Origin: Pseudeuparius sepicola
Taxonomy: Eukaryota; Arthropoda; Insecta; Coleoptera; Anthribidae
Direction of reading: 5' to 3'
Length of the DNA stretch: 64,000 nucleotides
Assembly (NCBI GenBank): GCA_963920635.1
Contig: OY987298.1
Span: 124,753,735 to 124,817,734 of the forward strand
Part shown: piece by piece, positions 37,099 to 49,893 of the stretch
Layout of the letters: each line of letters starts with the position of its first letter
Numbering within the stretch: position 1 is the first letter of the stretch
The notes under the pieces: model-generated
Seen by the model: the letters and a program-made list of their open reading frames with translations, nothing else
What the model was told of the DNA's origin: nothing
The model's database searches: none
Position numbers and translations under genes: made by a program

Positions 37099-38198
37099 CA
37101 GAGCTGGGACGATTACTCAAAAAATGTAATCGATTTCTGATTACAATTACTTCACAAAAATAGTAATCGATTACTGGCCCTCGATTACATTGGGAAAAAG
37201 TAATCGATTCCTGGTTACTTTTGTAATCACAAAGTAGTCATGGCAAGACGATTACATTGGCGGTTACTATTTTACAAGCTTTTATTTAACTTGCAATGTA
37301 TGGTGAACTATGTATTTATGTATGTGTATGTATGTATGTATGTTTAGGTCAAATCTTGCAAGCTGAATTAGAACCACTTCCTGACATCCGATTGAGCTGA
37401 AATTTTGCATACACCTTTACTTCCGGTGACAATACAATATACAATACTCAATATTGTAACACTTTCAAAATGGCCGTCGCCACAAGATGGCGGATGATGT
37501 ATTTTTTGTCAACCCCCTTAATATGAGTATCAAATAAAAGGGCTTGAAGAATATAAAACGATAGAGTTAGTGACATCACACTAAATTCAATATGGCCGTC
37601 GCTCCAATCAAACCAAGGCAAACCCATAATATTGTTACATTATAAAATTGTATTTGATATAAAAGCTTGTCGCGAGAATATATCTTGAAAGTAATTCTAA
37701 CTAGAAAATATATTTTTCTATACACGAAAATCTCGCTGTCATGCACACGACCAGACTACACTTCGCACGCTATAAAGCTTAACCTCAAAACCCTATATTC
37801 TACATATATTTGATCTGTGAACCACAACTGCCATCTGGCACATGGCACAACACAAACAGCCCACAATGGCTAACTGATGAGCACAAAAATATGAACGTTA
37901 GGCTCTGATCAGTGACTGGTGAACAGGTGCCAACTATACTACCAGACATAAAAACATTGGATTGAAAAGAATCTGGTGGGAGTAATTTCAAAACAAACTG
38001 GAATCGTGGTTACAATGATTAATCGTGGTTACAATGAGGAATCGTGGTTACAATGAGGAATCATGGTTACAATGAGGAATCGTGGTTACAATTGAGGAAC
38101 CGTGATTACAATGAGCAATTGTGGTTGTGGTTACAATTATTGAGGAACCGTAATTACAATGAGCGGTAACAAAAGTAATCGATTACTCCCCAGCTCTG
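37099..38198. mobile_element. hAT-like element (1.1 kb), CAGAGCTGGG tips
   Basis: Tips are CAGAGCTGGGACGATTACTC and GTAATCGATTACTCCCCAGC followed by TCTG. Flanks GGTCTGCA and GATCTGCA form an 8-bp duplication with one mismatch. Subterminal GTAATCGATTAC repeats are typical of this hAT type. No transposase was found; a minisatellite fills the right part. Confidence 0.82.
38005..38160. repeat. Minisatellite, GGTTACAATGAGGAATCGT unit
   Basis: About seven tandem, slightly diverged 18-20 bp units inside the hAT-like element. No spacer diversity, so it is not a CRISPR-like array. Confidence 0.85.
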
Positions 38199-38199
38199 G

Positions 38200-38860
38200 A
38201 TCTGCAATAGGTAAAATATTGCAAGTGAACTGCACCAGTATGTGGGGAAGACAAGTCGTTCTTGGCAAACTGAATATTTTCAGTTTGGCAAGTAGATGGC
38301 TCAAACCGACACCGCAGCGAACCCAAAAGGTACAAAACGCCCCCATCCCATAGCCTGGGCGTGGACACCCAGCGACCCAGCATCCAGTCACGACATTGTG
38401 CCGCGCAAGCGAGAAAACTAATGTTGCGGCTGTACCGGCGGCGTATTTAAATGAGCCAGGAATAAAAAAGGCCAAACACCTCACGTCCCGCCGTAAACAC
38501 CACTTAGGGGCCAGATAATGTCTTATTTATACCGGCCGGTCGTGATAGGATATAAAGTACCGCAGCGAAGGCACAGGGGTACAAACGTACCAAGAGGCTT
38601 TCCACGCCGCCGACCGAATATGTGTAAAGAACGCCACGTACCAATGCTTTTTGTTCCCTTTTGATAGTAAGGCGTTCTATTTTATAAAACGGCAGATTGG
38701 ACGGTACCTTTTGTGGAAAGGAAGGAACAAGTTCCTCAGTTCTTAAAGAAACGAGGTATCCAACCCACAATGAATATGTATATTTGTGATGCCTTCACTG
38801 GACTCTCCAGAGGGGATAAAATTTTAAAAACTGTTACAGTTTTAGTTTTCGAAATTCGAA
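38200..38860. other. Moderately GC-rich intergenic segment, no gene assigned
   Basis: Short frames on both strands (for example minus 38137-38484 and minus 38504-38770) are balanced between strands and match no family I recognise. Confidence 0.35.
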
Positions 38861-38868
38861 TCAGTATG

Positions 38869-39540
38869 TACAGGGTGTCCCATTTTGGGTGTTTTTGGGT
38901 GTTTTTCTCAAAAATCTCGGTTATTATTAAAGCTAGAGGGTTGCGGTTTTCATGTCACACTACTTTTTTGAGAGGAATTTGGTGGACCAATCAGATTTTA
39001 GATAAGTTTTATAGTTTCCGCGCATTGGCGCAGGACTGAAATTTTCGATTTTTTGGAAACCTCTCTCCTGGCTACAACTTATATATATCGACAAATTTAA
39101 TCAACTATTTTTATAGATTTTTTGGCGTAGAATCGAATGGAATAATTAGTTTTTTGGTAGCGTTAATAGTTTTTGAGATATGAACCAAATTTATATATTT
39201 TTTTAATGGAAACCATAATTCATATCTCAAAAACTATTAAAGCTACCAAAAAACTAATTATTCAATTCGATTCTATGCCAAAAAATCGATAAAAATAGTT
39301 GATTAAATTTGTCGATATAATATATAAGTTGTAGCCAGGAGAGAGGTTTCCAAAAAATCGAAAATTTCAGTCCTGCGCCAATGCACGGAAACTATAAAAC
39401 TTATCTAAAATCTGATTGGTCCACCAAATTCCTCTTAAAAATGTAGTACAGTGACGTGAAAACCGCAACCCTCTAGCTTTAATAATAACCGAGATTTTTG
39501 AGAAAAACACCCAAAAACACCCAAAATGGGACACCCTGTA
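38869..39540. mobile_element. 672-bp near-perfect foldback element
   Basis: Tips TACAGGGTGTCCCATTTTGG and the inverse CAAAATGGGACACCCTGTA. The arms are about 330 bp with only scattered mismatches and a very short centre near 39205. TA at the tips fits Tc1/mariner-type insertion. No coding capacity. Confidence 0.9.
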
Positions 39541-39559
39541 CAGGGTTATTCATATAACA

Positions 39560-40060
39560 TTCTACCACTCTTAATTTCCCAACTCAAAATGCTGAACTCC
39601 TTGAAATTTTATACGGTCAAAAATAGAGTATCTACCCTATATGAAAACCACCTCAGACACATAAATGAACTATGTCGAAAAAATACAAAAGCCTGGCAGT
39701 CAAAAGTCCATATGAGTTAAGGTGGCTGGTGTGCCTCAGCAAGAAACGCACAGAAAATGTATCATCTTAAGGTAGTGACTCTGTTGAGAAAGGTTCAATA
39801 AATTAAATTGCTTTTATTTGTTGGTTGGCGCTTTGTAAAAAATAAATCAGTCTTTTGTTTCTTAATATTTTTCAAAAATTCCAGAGCACTCTTGACATGC
39901 ACCAAATGTCATAAAAATCAGCATTTTGAGATGGCCGCGAGGAAAGTAGTATACCCTGCATATTTTTGTATTGAATATTTGCACACGAACACTTTGAGTG
40001 GTCCTGTTGACCATTCAACTGTTTTGACACTCTGCAGAATGGAACTCTCTGTATATTTTT
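39560..40060. repeat. Copy of the GTTGACCATTCAACTGTTTTGA repeat family
   Basis: Shares TGAGTTAAGGTGG, AACGCACAGAAAA and GTCCTGTTGACCATTCAACT with the element at 13019. Confidence 0.6.
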
Positions 40061-40734
40061 TGTTATAATTTATTATGAAATATATAAAAATTCCTAATAT
40101 GGTTTTTCGAAAAACGTACCCCTTTAAACAAATCGCAGTAGGCAAGGTCTTTCTGGCACATATATCTATGTTTAAAAAATCTGACATACATCTGATTTAA
40201 CATTTTTTCTAGGCCAAAAATAAAAAAGTAAAAATAACTATGAACACCCTGTACCAGTCACTCTGTATACGTAGATAAGCACGACTGAATCTTTGGTGCT
40301 AACGACTTATAGCTTATATCACTGTTGTTTTTTGTTGCTTTACAGACAATTATAATTTCAGTTTTAATAAAGTTATAAAATTTTATGTCTCTTTTATTGC
40401 CATTTTACTTTTTATTGCATTTCCCAGAAGAGGCAGAACAATTTTTATTTCGAAACTCATACGTACTATACCGGGTGGCTACGGGATGTGGCTCATCCCC
40501 ATTTGAAATTTGGTTTTGTTTGTAAAAGGTTTTTTTAAATATAGTAATATTTTGTTTTATTTTCGGTTTTACCGGAAATAACATCAACTTTGGTTTTGTA
40601 AATGGAACGAACTGTATATTTTACATATTTGGATTCAGCCTAAGATTCTGTGTAGCACACAACATTTTTGTCAAATTTTGACAGCTCTATCAATTTTTAC
40701 TAAATATTTTATTTTCGCATCTAGAAAACCATGA

Positions 40735-41197
40735 CATTTTTACAAGTCATCTTACATAGTATAGAGATTCATTTTATGCAAAATACTCACTTTTTTGGAA
40801 TAGGACCACTGTGGCTTCTAATGTGTTCATCAAAGTGTACTTTGTTGTCTTTAATTTGGTAGGTTGATTTCTAAATTCAACCCACAAATACGGCCCTAGT
40901 GCAAATTTAAATAGCTTTCTTGAAAAGTTTGTTAAAAAATAGCAGGCTTTGGAAAAACAAAATAGGAGGCAGATGCTGTTAATACCAGGCAAATCCACTT
41001 TTTATGAAAGTGGACATTTAAATTTGGACTGGGGCCGTATATTTGCGGGTTGATTTTAGAAATAGTCCCACTAAATTAAAGACAACAAATATTACTCTTT
41101 GATGAACACATTAGAAGCCACAGTTGTCCTATTCGAAAAAAGTGAGTATTTTGCAAAAATTGAATCTCTACATGTAAGATGGATTATTGTAAAATGT
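40735..41197. mobile_element. Foldback element
   Basis: CAAAATACTCACTTTTTTGG at the left is mirrored by AAAAAAGTGAGTATTTTGC at the right, and CTTCTAATGTGTTCATCAAA by its inverse. Arms are about 180 bp with a short loop at 40920-41010. Confidence 0.8.
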
Positions 41198-41263
41198 CAA
41201 AAAATTTTGTTTGTTAAAATTAAAATTTTTTTGTGGTTACGAATGGCAAGTTACGCATATTAA

Positions 41264-41390
41264 GTAAAGTAAATACACCAACAAATGGTTGCAAATGAGA
41301 GAAAGTACCTAATCGAAGTAAATGTTCGAAGTGCCTATCATTAACTTAAAGTGTTTGCAACCATTTCTTGGGGTATTTACTTCAACTGTT
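41264..41390. mobile_element. Short foldback MITE
   Basis: AAGTAAATACACCAACAAAT with GGTTGCAAA at the left and TTTGCAACCATTTC with TTGGGGTATTTACTT at the right. Confidence 0.65.
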
Positions 41391-42134
41391 CTTGTTAGAA
41401 TTGAATAAATTGACCAATACATAAGTCGTACCTACCTATACCAAAAATCACCGTTCTGTATGTAGAAAAATTGTGCTATCAATATCCGCGCGACACCGAT
41501 AGCGTCAAATGAGGCATTTATATGTCAAAATTTGCTCATTACAAAATTAAGGTTGACGTGTCCGAGGGATTTTTCCCCTGCCCCATAGAGATTTTAAGAA
41601 TTTGTTTCAACCTTCGAGTGCTCACTGTATGTATAGTGTCGATGAACTAAAAATAAGTTTATTATTAATAAATCTTGTTTAGAACATTTTTAATGTAATT
41701 ATTGTTTTACGACATTTTAGGAATTATGACTAGGTATGTTATATTCTGGCATTAGCAATGTACAGGCTTTATCTTAAGTACGTTAAAGTATTTCAGGGTG
41801 GTAATTCTACTTTTGTCATAATGAAAGTTGGTGTCCTACGAAAACAATGTACAAAAATAAAAAACTTCAAGAGGTACTCAAAAATGTTTAATATAAAAAT
41901 TGTTTGAAATAATTTTCAGTATGCAAATATTAAATCAGTGTTGAAATACTCGATATGACTAAATTTGGGCTCTCTTGGGATCAAAAATTAAATTATCTGG
42001 AAAAAAAATTCAATGACGCATTTTTTATAAAGCGAAATATTCCATTTAATTTGATGTCTCACAATTACTAGTTCGTTCTGTATTTAATATAAAAATTTGA
42101 GAAAAAATATTGGTAAAATTTAGTTACCCACAAA

Positions 42135-43725
42135 CAAGGTTGGCATGATATATATCAAAAGATATATATCTTGATATATATCTTGATACATATCAAGATA
42201 TTTATTCTTTGATATTATCAAGATATATATCAAGATTTAAAATGCAAGTACTTAGTTATAGCTCTGAATGCTTACCATTATCAAGACTGATGTAATGGGG
42301 AACTTGATATTTGCCTATCTATAGAAAGAGCACGTACCAAATATCAGCCCTCAAATCGCAATATTTAATTTGCAATAAATAATTAAAGTTGTGACCGCAA
42401 GCTATTCATTTGAAACGACACGAAAAGCGTGGGAATGGATTTGATGTCATATAGCTCGATCGATCAGAAGGCAGTGACAGGAGTGACAGCTACACAGAAT
42501 TAGGGAAGAAAGAATGGAAACTGAACATTAAAATAAACAGTTTGGCGACCCATTTCCAGAGGGATCTGACGTAGGTCAAAAATAAGAACCGCCTAATAAA
42601 AGTCCAAATTTAACAACTGAATGGTGAGGCTACAGGACTAGTAATTCATAGGTCTCGGGTTCAATCGCACAAGAAGTTTTTTTTTAATTATCATTGCATT
42701 CTACCTCTTATATTTATCACTGATTATCATTTTTAGTAATAATTGAACAATGGTTATTATAAAGATTATTACTCACAATCTACTCCATAGTGTATTTAAG
42801 TTCAAAGTACTTACCTACATATGATGAAATTGCCAGTAGCAGGAAAAATGTAATACATTGCCCGATGCGTAAGCTCTTTTTGGCCTGAAAGAGTTTTAAG
42901 ACTCGAGGAAATACGGGTGTTAAACAACCTCCTCGGCCAAAAAAGTGCGCTTACGGATCTCACAATGTAAATAACTATTTAATACAGCACACTCTTTCCA
43001 AACATTATCAACAATATCAAGACTATATAAACTATAAGACGGATAGACAAGGATGGGAAGTTCTCGTTCATCTTTCTTAACAAAGCTTCTCTGGTGCTGT
43101 AGTTTTTGTACATGTGCCACCCATATTAATTTATACATAGTGCCGCCGCCCACCAGAGGCGCCACCACCAACGAGCTACTTGACGTCACAACCAAGGTGG
43201 GCGTGTTTCAAGAATGATTTGAATTATGCAGTTTTTAATTGCTTACATTTATTACATAAAAATAAAAAATGAGTTTTTTGTGAACAGTGGTTCGTTTAAT
43301 GGCAATAAATTACGTTTGAAAGTAATATTTTTGAAATGTAATTTTTGTGCAAGTTCCCCATTATAATAATTACCTAATCTAATAAGTAGGAATAGCCTAT
43401 TTTTGATACCATTACTTTTTACCGACAATTATTTTATAGGAGTTTTTTTTTATATAGGTATAGAATCTAACGTTTTGTTTTTTGTTTATGAAGTTTAGTA
43501 TTTGCGTTATTTGAGAATCATTTTTTGTTTTTATTTTTTTAATTTATTTATAGTAAAGTACAAATAAAAAACGCTGGAGTTTTTTACAATATTTATACCT
43601 TAGATATACAAAATTCATTTTTTTTTTTTAAATAAATATCAAGATTTGGATACATATCAGATATATATCGTTAAATATCCCATATTTTCATATTTATGTA
43701 AATATCATGATATTTGCCAACCTTG
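42135..43725. mobile_element. hAT-like element (1.59 kb), CAAGGTTGGCA tips
   Basis: Tips are CAAGGTTGGCATGATATATA and ATCATGATATTTGCCAACCT with final TG. Flanks CCCACAAA and CTCACAAA form an 8-bp duplication with one mismatch. Subterminal TATATATCTTGATATATATC repeats are present. It contains a SINE-like copy and a hairpin at 42865-42958; no transposase was recognised. Confidence 0.8.
42605..42850 (+). repeat. SINE-like repeat with tRNA-like B box, copy 2
   Basis: ACTAGTAATTCATAGGTCTC with GGGTTCAATCGCAC (B-box-like), then CTCTTATATTTATCACTGAT. Counterpart of 23000-23197 in the opposite orientation. Confidence 0.55.
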
Positions 43726-43897
43726 CTCACAAACAACAACACATTCTTCAACATTTCATCTTTTCAAGCATTTCTGCTGCTGCTTAAAGTATTTTCATTT
43801 TTTAATACTTATTACACATTTTGTGGAGCTGTTGAGTAAATTTTTCTGTTTAGGTAACCTCATATGAAATATTTCTTTCGGCATATCATTATGAAAG

Positions 43898-43928
43898 CAT
43901 TGAGTAAAGGAATAATCTTTACTCAATG
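43898..43928. mobile_element. Micro-palindrome (31 bp), CATTGAGTAAAGG family
   Basis: Left CATTGAGTAAAGGAATAAT is identical over 19 bases to 25665. The right arm CTTTACTCAATG is shorter. Flanks ATGAAAG (43891-43897) and ATTAAAG (43929-43935). Confidence 0.65.
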
Positions 43929-44339
43929 ATTAAAGTCATAACGGTATCATTGCACAATAATTGTTTTCATGGGTAACTATAGATCTTATGCCAACCACAA
44001 ATATTACCAATATTTTTCTTAAATTTTTGTAGTACCTAAATACAGAAAAAAACAGGCATGTGTGACACAAATTGAATGGGACATTTTGCTTTACAAAACA
44101 TACACAATTAAATATTTTTACAAATAAAATGAATATTTAACGTTTCCCAATAATTTGTCATTTCTTTTTAATTGTTACAGATAATTTAATTTTCGAGTCT
44201 AAGAGGGTCCAAATTTTACGATAATCCATGCAACAAAACTTATGTCACACATAAATTGTAGAATTTTTAAAATTTTTGGCCATAGTTTTCGTAGGTGGCC
44301 GCATAGACAGCAACTTTCATTATGACAAATAGTCCGGGA

Positions 44340-45680
44340 GCTGGCGACACTAAATTTTGTAAGATTTCCTAAAGAGGAATTTTATTTTATTTGTGTTATA
44401 TCGGAGCTAAGAATAGGTACCTAAAATCGGCTCCAGCGGGTTGCCAATTAGGTATCTTAAAAAAGGTGAATGTTGAAAATTCTAAAAGCTGAAACTTTTT
44501 CTATTATATAATAATATTTCAGTAAGATGTAAAACGACATCCTGCCACCTCTCCCGTAGAACGGTCTACTTCTTCCATAGTCAACTTTATGTGAAAAAAA
44601 TATCAATTGATACAAATATTAAAAGCTGAATTTTTTTGTCATTTCTATAATAATTAAGGCAACTAAAAAACGTATCCTGCCAGCTACTTGATGGGACCCG
44701 ACTTCTGCAGGAGTTAGTGAAGTAGTAAGATAATATAGGTAATATAGAGTGCATGGTGTGATTTACAAATTAGTGACCTTGTTTATTTTGTTTACATTTT
44801 TGAATAGCGCTTGTTACTAATTTTTTTGCTAATATTGTTTGTTACAATTTTTTTTCATACTCTTAAATAATTTCGGACTATCAATTGTTTCCATGGCTAG
44901 CTAGATTTCGGAAAACCGACCCTGTCGCATGTTTTTTTACATATTTGACCCTGTATTAGATTTTGAACAATAACAGATACATAAAATCTTTTAATACAAA
45001 AGTTGTTGAGAATGATAAGGACTTTCAATATATAGAGAAAAAATGGTAGGCATGTTTCTGGGAAACTAATGTCGATGACGTCACAGCGGCCATTTTCCCA
45101 AACATCAAAAAAGCTGATTTTTCGGTCATAATTGGACCTTAGTATGTCCCATTTAAGAACCTCTTTTCGTAATTTTATTTTGAGTTTTCGTGTTCGCGCA
45201 GTACCTTTTTTTAACATAATTGGCGCTGTCAATCGTTGTCCCGCCACCGTGATGGCAGGAGTTCATTTTATTAATGAGTGTCACTAATATTATCAAATAA
45301 AAGATAAATTAAGCTTTAGGAAATGTGACAATGAAAAGTGTCGCCAGCTCCTGCTAAAAAGAAGGTCGCCCGCAAGGGCTATCGATCGCACCCGCCACCG
45401 ATTTTTTCTGTCAAAAAACAGCCGAAATATTTTGAGTGAGCCACTTAGGTATATAAGCCACAAAGCCACCCTGTATATAGGCATCAATTTAAAAGTATGA
45501 TAATGAATGTATTGTAGAACAGTCTTCGGAAGACGCCATAATCAATCATCCAATAAAACAAACAAAACAATAAAGGGACTTCAGATTTGAAATTGTTCCA
45601 TCATGGGATCGATGAAAATACTATTGCGTTCGACCATAGAGTTATGTCAGTTCATTGGGCGAAATAGCTATTTATGATAC
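44340..45680. other. Intergenic, no gene recognised
   Basis: AT-rich sequence. The minus-strand frame 44897-45247 has no recognisable domain. Confidence 0.4.
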
Positions 45681-45689
45681 TCAGACACC

Positions 45690-46420
45690 TACAGTGTGTC
45701 CACGGATAGAGTTCACGTAGGGTGTAAATGACAAAAAAAATTCGAGTTGAAATTTGAGGGGATCAGCCCTGCTTGGTTTTAAACTAATTTGTGACATAAT
45801 TTTACTTTCGAAAAATCACGTATGCCTTGGGAATTTTGAAAAAACTAATTTTCCACATCAGTAAAGCCCTTTCTGTAGGTTTTACGACAAAATGTTATTA
45901 AGGAAACTTGTTCAGAATGAAGAACTGAGTAGGTGTGAAAGAATTTCAAAAGCCTAGGTCTACTTTAATTTTTATGCGTTTTAAATTTTTTAGCAGAAAA
46001 AAATCGAAGTAGAACTAGGCTTTTGAAATTCTTTCACACCTATCAGTTTTTCATTGTGAACAAGTTTTCTTAATAACATTTTAATGTGAAAGCTACCCAA
46101 AGTGCACTTTTCTGAAGAAAAGTGGGAAAAAATACCAAAAAATCAAAGTAGGCCTAGACTTTCGCAAACCTACTCAGTTCTTCATTCTGAACAAGTTTCC
46201 TTAATAACATTTTGTCGTAAAACCTACAGAAAGGGCACTTTACTGATGTGGAAAATTAGTTTTTTCTAAATTCCCAAGGCATACGTGATTTTTCGAAAGT
46301 AAAATTATGGCACAAATTAGTTTAAAGCCAAGCAGGGCTGATCCCCAGAAGCTCAAATTTCAACTCGAAATTTTTTTGTCATTTACACCCTACGTGAACT
46401 CTATCCGTGGACACACTGTA
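45690..46420. mobile_element. 731-bp foldback element, TACAGTGTGTCC tips
   Basis: Left TACAGTGTGTCCACGGATAG continues through GTTCACGTAGGGTGTAAATG and is inverted at the right, ending GTGGACACACTGTA. Inner arms with GGTTTTACGACAAAATGTTA also recur near 25040. TA tips fit Tc1/mariner mobilisation. Confidence 0.85.
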
Positions 46421-46573
46421 TAAGTGATTTAACATTAATATGCGATATTCTATTTTGTAAGAAGGGAAGATTTCGGAACGAGCACAGCGAGTGGGGAAAC
46501 ATTTCTTGAAAATTTTGCTTATCATATTAATACTTAGTTGTGATATATTTTTTTCTACGATCATACAGATAAT

Positions 46574-46732
46574 ATGGAAGTTCCAGTACAAACGAATAGA
46601 GCCAATCCAATTTGGTCTAATAACAGTGGTCAAGTAGGAGTTGCTACGGCAACTAGGAATATCTATTTCATTGGTCGAGGTGATGGTGAGACGCCTTATC
46701 TCTCTTCTAACGAGAATAATAGTGGTACGTAA
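46574..46732 (+). CDS. Unidentified short ORF or possible exon
   Basis: The 52-codon frame begins MEVPVQTNRANPIWSNNSGQ and continues with ATRNIYFIGRGDGETPYLSS. A pyrimidine-rich tract and CATACAG precede it at 46568, and GTACGT at 46725 could be a donor. The base composition is less AT-rich than its surroundings. I do not recognise a family. It could be an exon of a gene extending beyond recognisable parts, or chance. Confidence 0.25.
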   Translation: MEVPVQTNRANPIWSNNSGQVGVATATRNIYFIGRGDGETPYLSSNENNSGT

Positions 46733-47810
46733 TAATTATTAATAAAAGTTCTCTCCAGGAATTTTTGGGGGGATATAGCTCTCCCCCCAGCCCAGTCCCC
46801 GACGATAAGCCACTGAATGTGGCGCATTATTTACCTCATTCATTTCTTACTGGTAACATCTGTCATCGGACGAGTTCGTTTCCTACGAAGAACAATCTCT
46901 GACATTATTTTGTCCCATACTATTTAATCAATATAGCCATGGCCATACACCATACAATGATATCAAAGTGACAGTAGTTGACAAATTCTCCACAGAAGCT
47001 TACATTTTTCATTTTTTAAGCGTTTTCACAGTCTAAAAATCTGATGGTCGTAAAAAAGTGTAGAAACTCGCACGAATCGATAGTCTATAAAAGTCTAAAA
47101 GGTATAATGGTGATGGTGACCTTCATACCTATCTCTCTCGTACTTATTTGATTTCGTATTGCGGCTAAGTATATTACCTATATCAAACTTTGTCTTTTAT
47201 ATTTATTCGATTACCTATTAGGGCTATACCTATTGATACTCATAGTATGTCAGACTACACCTTTAGAGTTGCCTAGTATATGTATCGACTAGGACCTAGG
47301 ACTAGGGTTCTGTACCGTCTGACAGGTAGTCTGCCGGTCTCAATCACATTTCAGACATTTCACTTCGGGGAACCAGCGTGGCACACCAGAAAATAAGATG
47401 GTACATTATAGTGATCGCTCTTCGGGATGGAGGTAGTCATCCAATATGGGGGTTTTGTTTAACCCATGAATAGCGGGTAATCCCTTTTATGTAAAATGTG
47501 CGGAACGGATGGGACATAAAAGGATATTCTTGGGACCATGGGACCTTCATCAATCATGCGGGTTTTTCTTAGCACCTGACCCGCCTGGGACACCATGGTG
47601 CGGTGGTAAACTAGAAGGGCAGTGGCGTCGACGTATATAATGCCTTTTTGCCAGGATAATAATCCCAGTGAGACGTAGCATATCATGAATCCACATTTTG
47701 CATTTGTTTTTCGCTCTATAAATTTTAATTGAACTAGGCGTCAATCTGAAGGAACACATACGCACGCTGTCCAAGCAGTCTCAATGCTTCTATACATCTT
47801 GGGTTTTCAT

Positions 47811-49442
47811 CAGTGGCGCACCCAGGGGGTGGGACTGGGGCACGTGCCCCCCCCCCCCCAGGCCCTCGAGGCAGGTATAATTCTTAGTTAGGATGATAAG
47901 GCACAATATGTATTTTGTTTTTTAAGATGGTTAAGATATACATAGAACCTACGTTTTCTCGTGACGAATGCTGTTGACAAATGTTGACAAGTATTGCTTT
48001 TAAAACTGTAAAACTGTAATGTCAACCCATCCATAATCTATGGTCAAACCTGGACCGACAGTATATTAAAGACCCGAGCATGACGTCATATTTCCTTGTT
48101 GTTTGCGGACTGGGGTGGCGCTACTCGACGAAAAAAAAGCGACTTATTAATAGGTTATAGGGGAGTATTCTGTGGTCATTGGAAGGTCAGTTTCTGACGT
48201 TTAAAATCTCCCAAATTTTAAATATCCAGTTTTGTTACGATTTACTTTCTTTTTACAATAACGAATTGTCTTTGCGTCCAGTATTTGGAAGTTTTATCCT
48301 ATTAATACAGCTTTTCCAGGTAGATTTGTTTGTGATAACATGAAATTTTCGTGCACATGAAGAAAATGGTATGCACAGACCATTAGGGGAATTGCAGAAA
48401 AATAAACACTATTATAGAATGATCTGATTATCAACCAGCAAAAATTTATAGATATTATTTTGGAAGAGCATTTTGTAACGCATGCAGGAATCAAAAATAG
48501 AAAATTTTGTTTATAGCTTCAAAGCGACCCAATAGTCCTCCATACAAAGAAGAAACTGAAAAATCTAAGGCGTTTTATGATTACTTACACTACAACTAGC
48601 CATGGACTTCATTTCAAACCAAAAGGTACCAAATACTCTTGCTTGCTTTTTAGACTCGCTTTTCTTAAGAAAATGTATGGAAATATGCCATGTGAACTTG
48701 CCAAATTAGAGAGACATAGCAAACAAATATTTTATTTTATTTTGAATATTAACTTCGTTGCAACAGGCATATTTGCATGTTTTCATTTTATAAAAGATTC
48801 TGCAACAATGGTGTTTTAACTAAAACCACCGTGTAAATTTGTTTCGTCGTGTGGCGCCAATGGCGATCACTTGAAACAGCGCTATGCACAGGTCTACTAT
48901 ACAATGGTCAAACCGTGCAACAAACCCTCACATTTCAACTCCGTATTGAAACATGAAAACTGCCCTTCTTATTTTTGAGTTACGGAAGTGATATAGTGTT
49001 CAACTGAAAATATAATTTATTATTGAAAAATAAAGGAAATATACATTTTTTGTCACTATAGATATTGCATTAGCATAAGTTATAAAATAATCACAAATTA
49101 AAAACAAAACTCCATTACAAATAAAAAATTATTAGGCGGATGCATCTATTTTCAAGAATTCAAAAATATATTTTATTTTTTATCCGTACACTCTTTTATT
49201 TTTTATGTTTGGAGGATATTTCGAGAGCAGGCAAAACAAATTCTGCCAGCCCAGCCCCCTAGCTTCGGCCCTGCCCCTATCCCAACAGGAAGGGCCCCGC
49301 GGTACATTATGTGGCTAAATAAAAATGTATTTTTTTTTCTTTCTCAGCTCGGTTCCGCCCCCTCCTTTATCGTTGCACCCGACAGGATCAAAACATAAAC
49401 ATACTGTGCCCCTCCCATAAACAAGTCCTGGGTGCGCCACTG
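47811..49442. mobile_element. Non-autonomous hAT-like element (1.63 kb), perfect 8-bp TSD
   Basis: Tips CAGTGGCGCACCCAGGGGGT and AACAAGTCCTGGGTGCGCCA with final CTG. The perfect duplication GTTTTCAT is at 47803-47810 and 49443-49450. Part of the interior (about 48050-48770) recurs inverted at 60930-61660. No transposase recognised. Confidence 0.9.
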
Positions 49443-49570
49443 GTTTTCATCTGAATCTAAATGTACCCAACAAAAGAGAGATATGATATTGCGCAGGTTG
49501 GACGCCATATTGGCGCGTCACGTGGTTATAAACAACCGAAACGTCAGAAACGTCTGCGAGCCATTGCAGT

Positions 49571-49893
49571 GTGTTTTTTTAACATTGGTATCTCGGAAAT
49601 TATGAAAGATACAACATCGGTCAAATTAGCCAAAAGTTGGGCTATCATACCCTATACAATATTCTGTTATTAAATCCCAGATATCTTGATTCGTTTGTGA
49701 TTTCGATATTTTCAAAAAACGAAAAAAAGAGCTTTTTCAAAACGGTTATCAGAATTTAATGAAACTTGGTACTTTTAGGTTCTTGGTCGCCAACTCGATG
49801 CTGGTATCAGAAATTTTCTAGGCCTCCTAGATTTCGAGCCCCTAGAACCACAGCCGAGATACCAGTGGCGGGCATAGAAATTGCCACCACGCT
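49571..49893 (-). mobile_element. Diverged copy of the GGTGACAATTTCGATGCCCA MITE
   Basis: Inverted relative to 53732-54085. Shares ATTGGTATCTCGG, ACATCGGTCAAATTAGCC-like and GAGATACCAGTGGCGGGCAT words. The left tip is missing. Confidence 0.65.

Larger units (their letters stand above)
41790..44335. mobile_element. Foldback element interrupted by a hAT element
   Basis: GTCATAATGAAAGTTG at about 41816 is inverted near 44308, and AAATTAAATTATCTGG at about 41985 is inverted near 44178. Between them sits the complete hAT-like element 42135-43725, so this is a nested insertion. Confidence 0.6.

Noticed and set aside
38005..38160. CRISPR-like array
   Set aside because: Units are contiguous tandem copies without unique spacers, in a eukaryotic transposon; it is a minisatellite.
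42618..42680. Possible tRNA gene
   Set aside because: It has a B-box-like word but no acceptor or anticodon stem pairing; treated as a SINE-like head.
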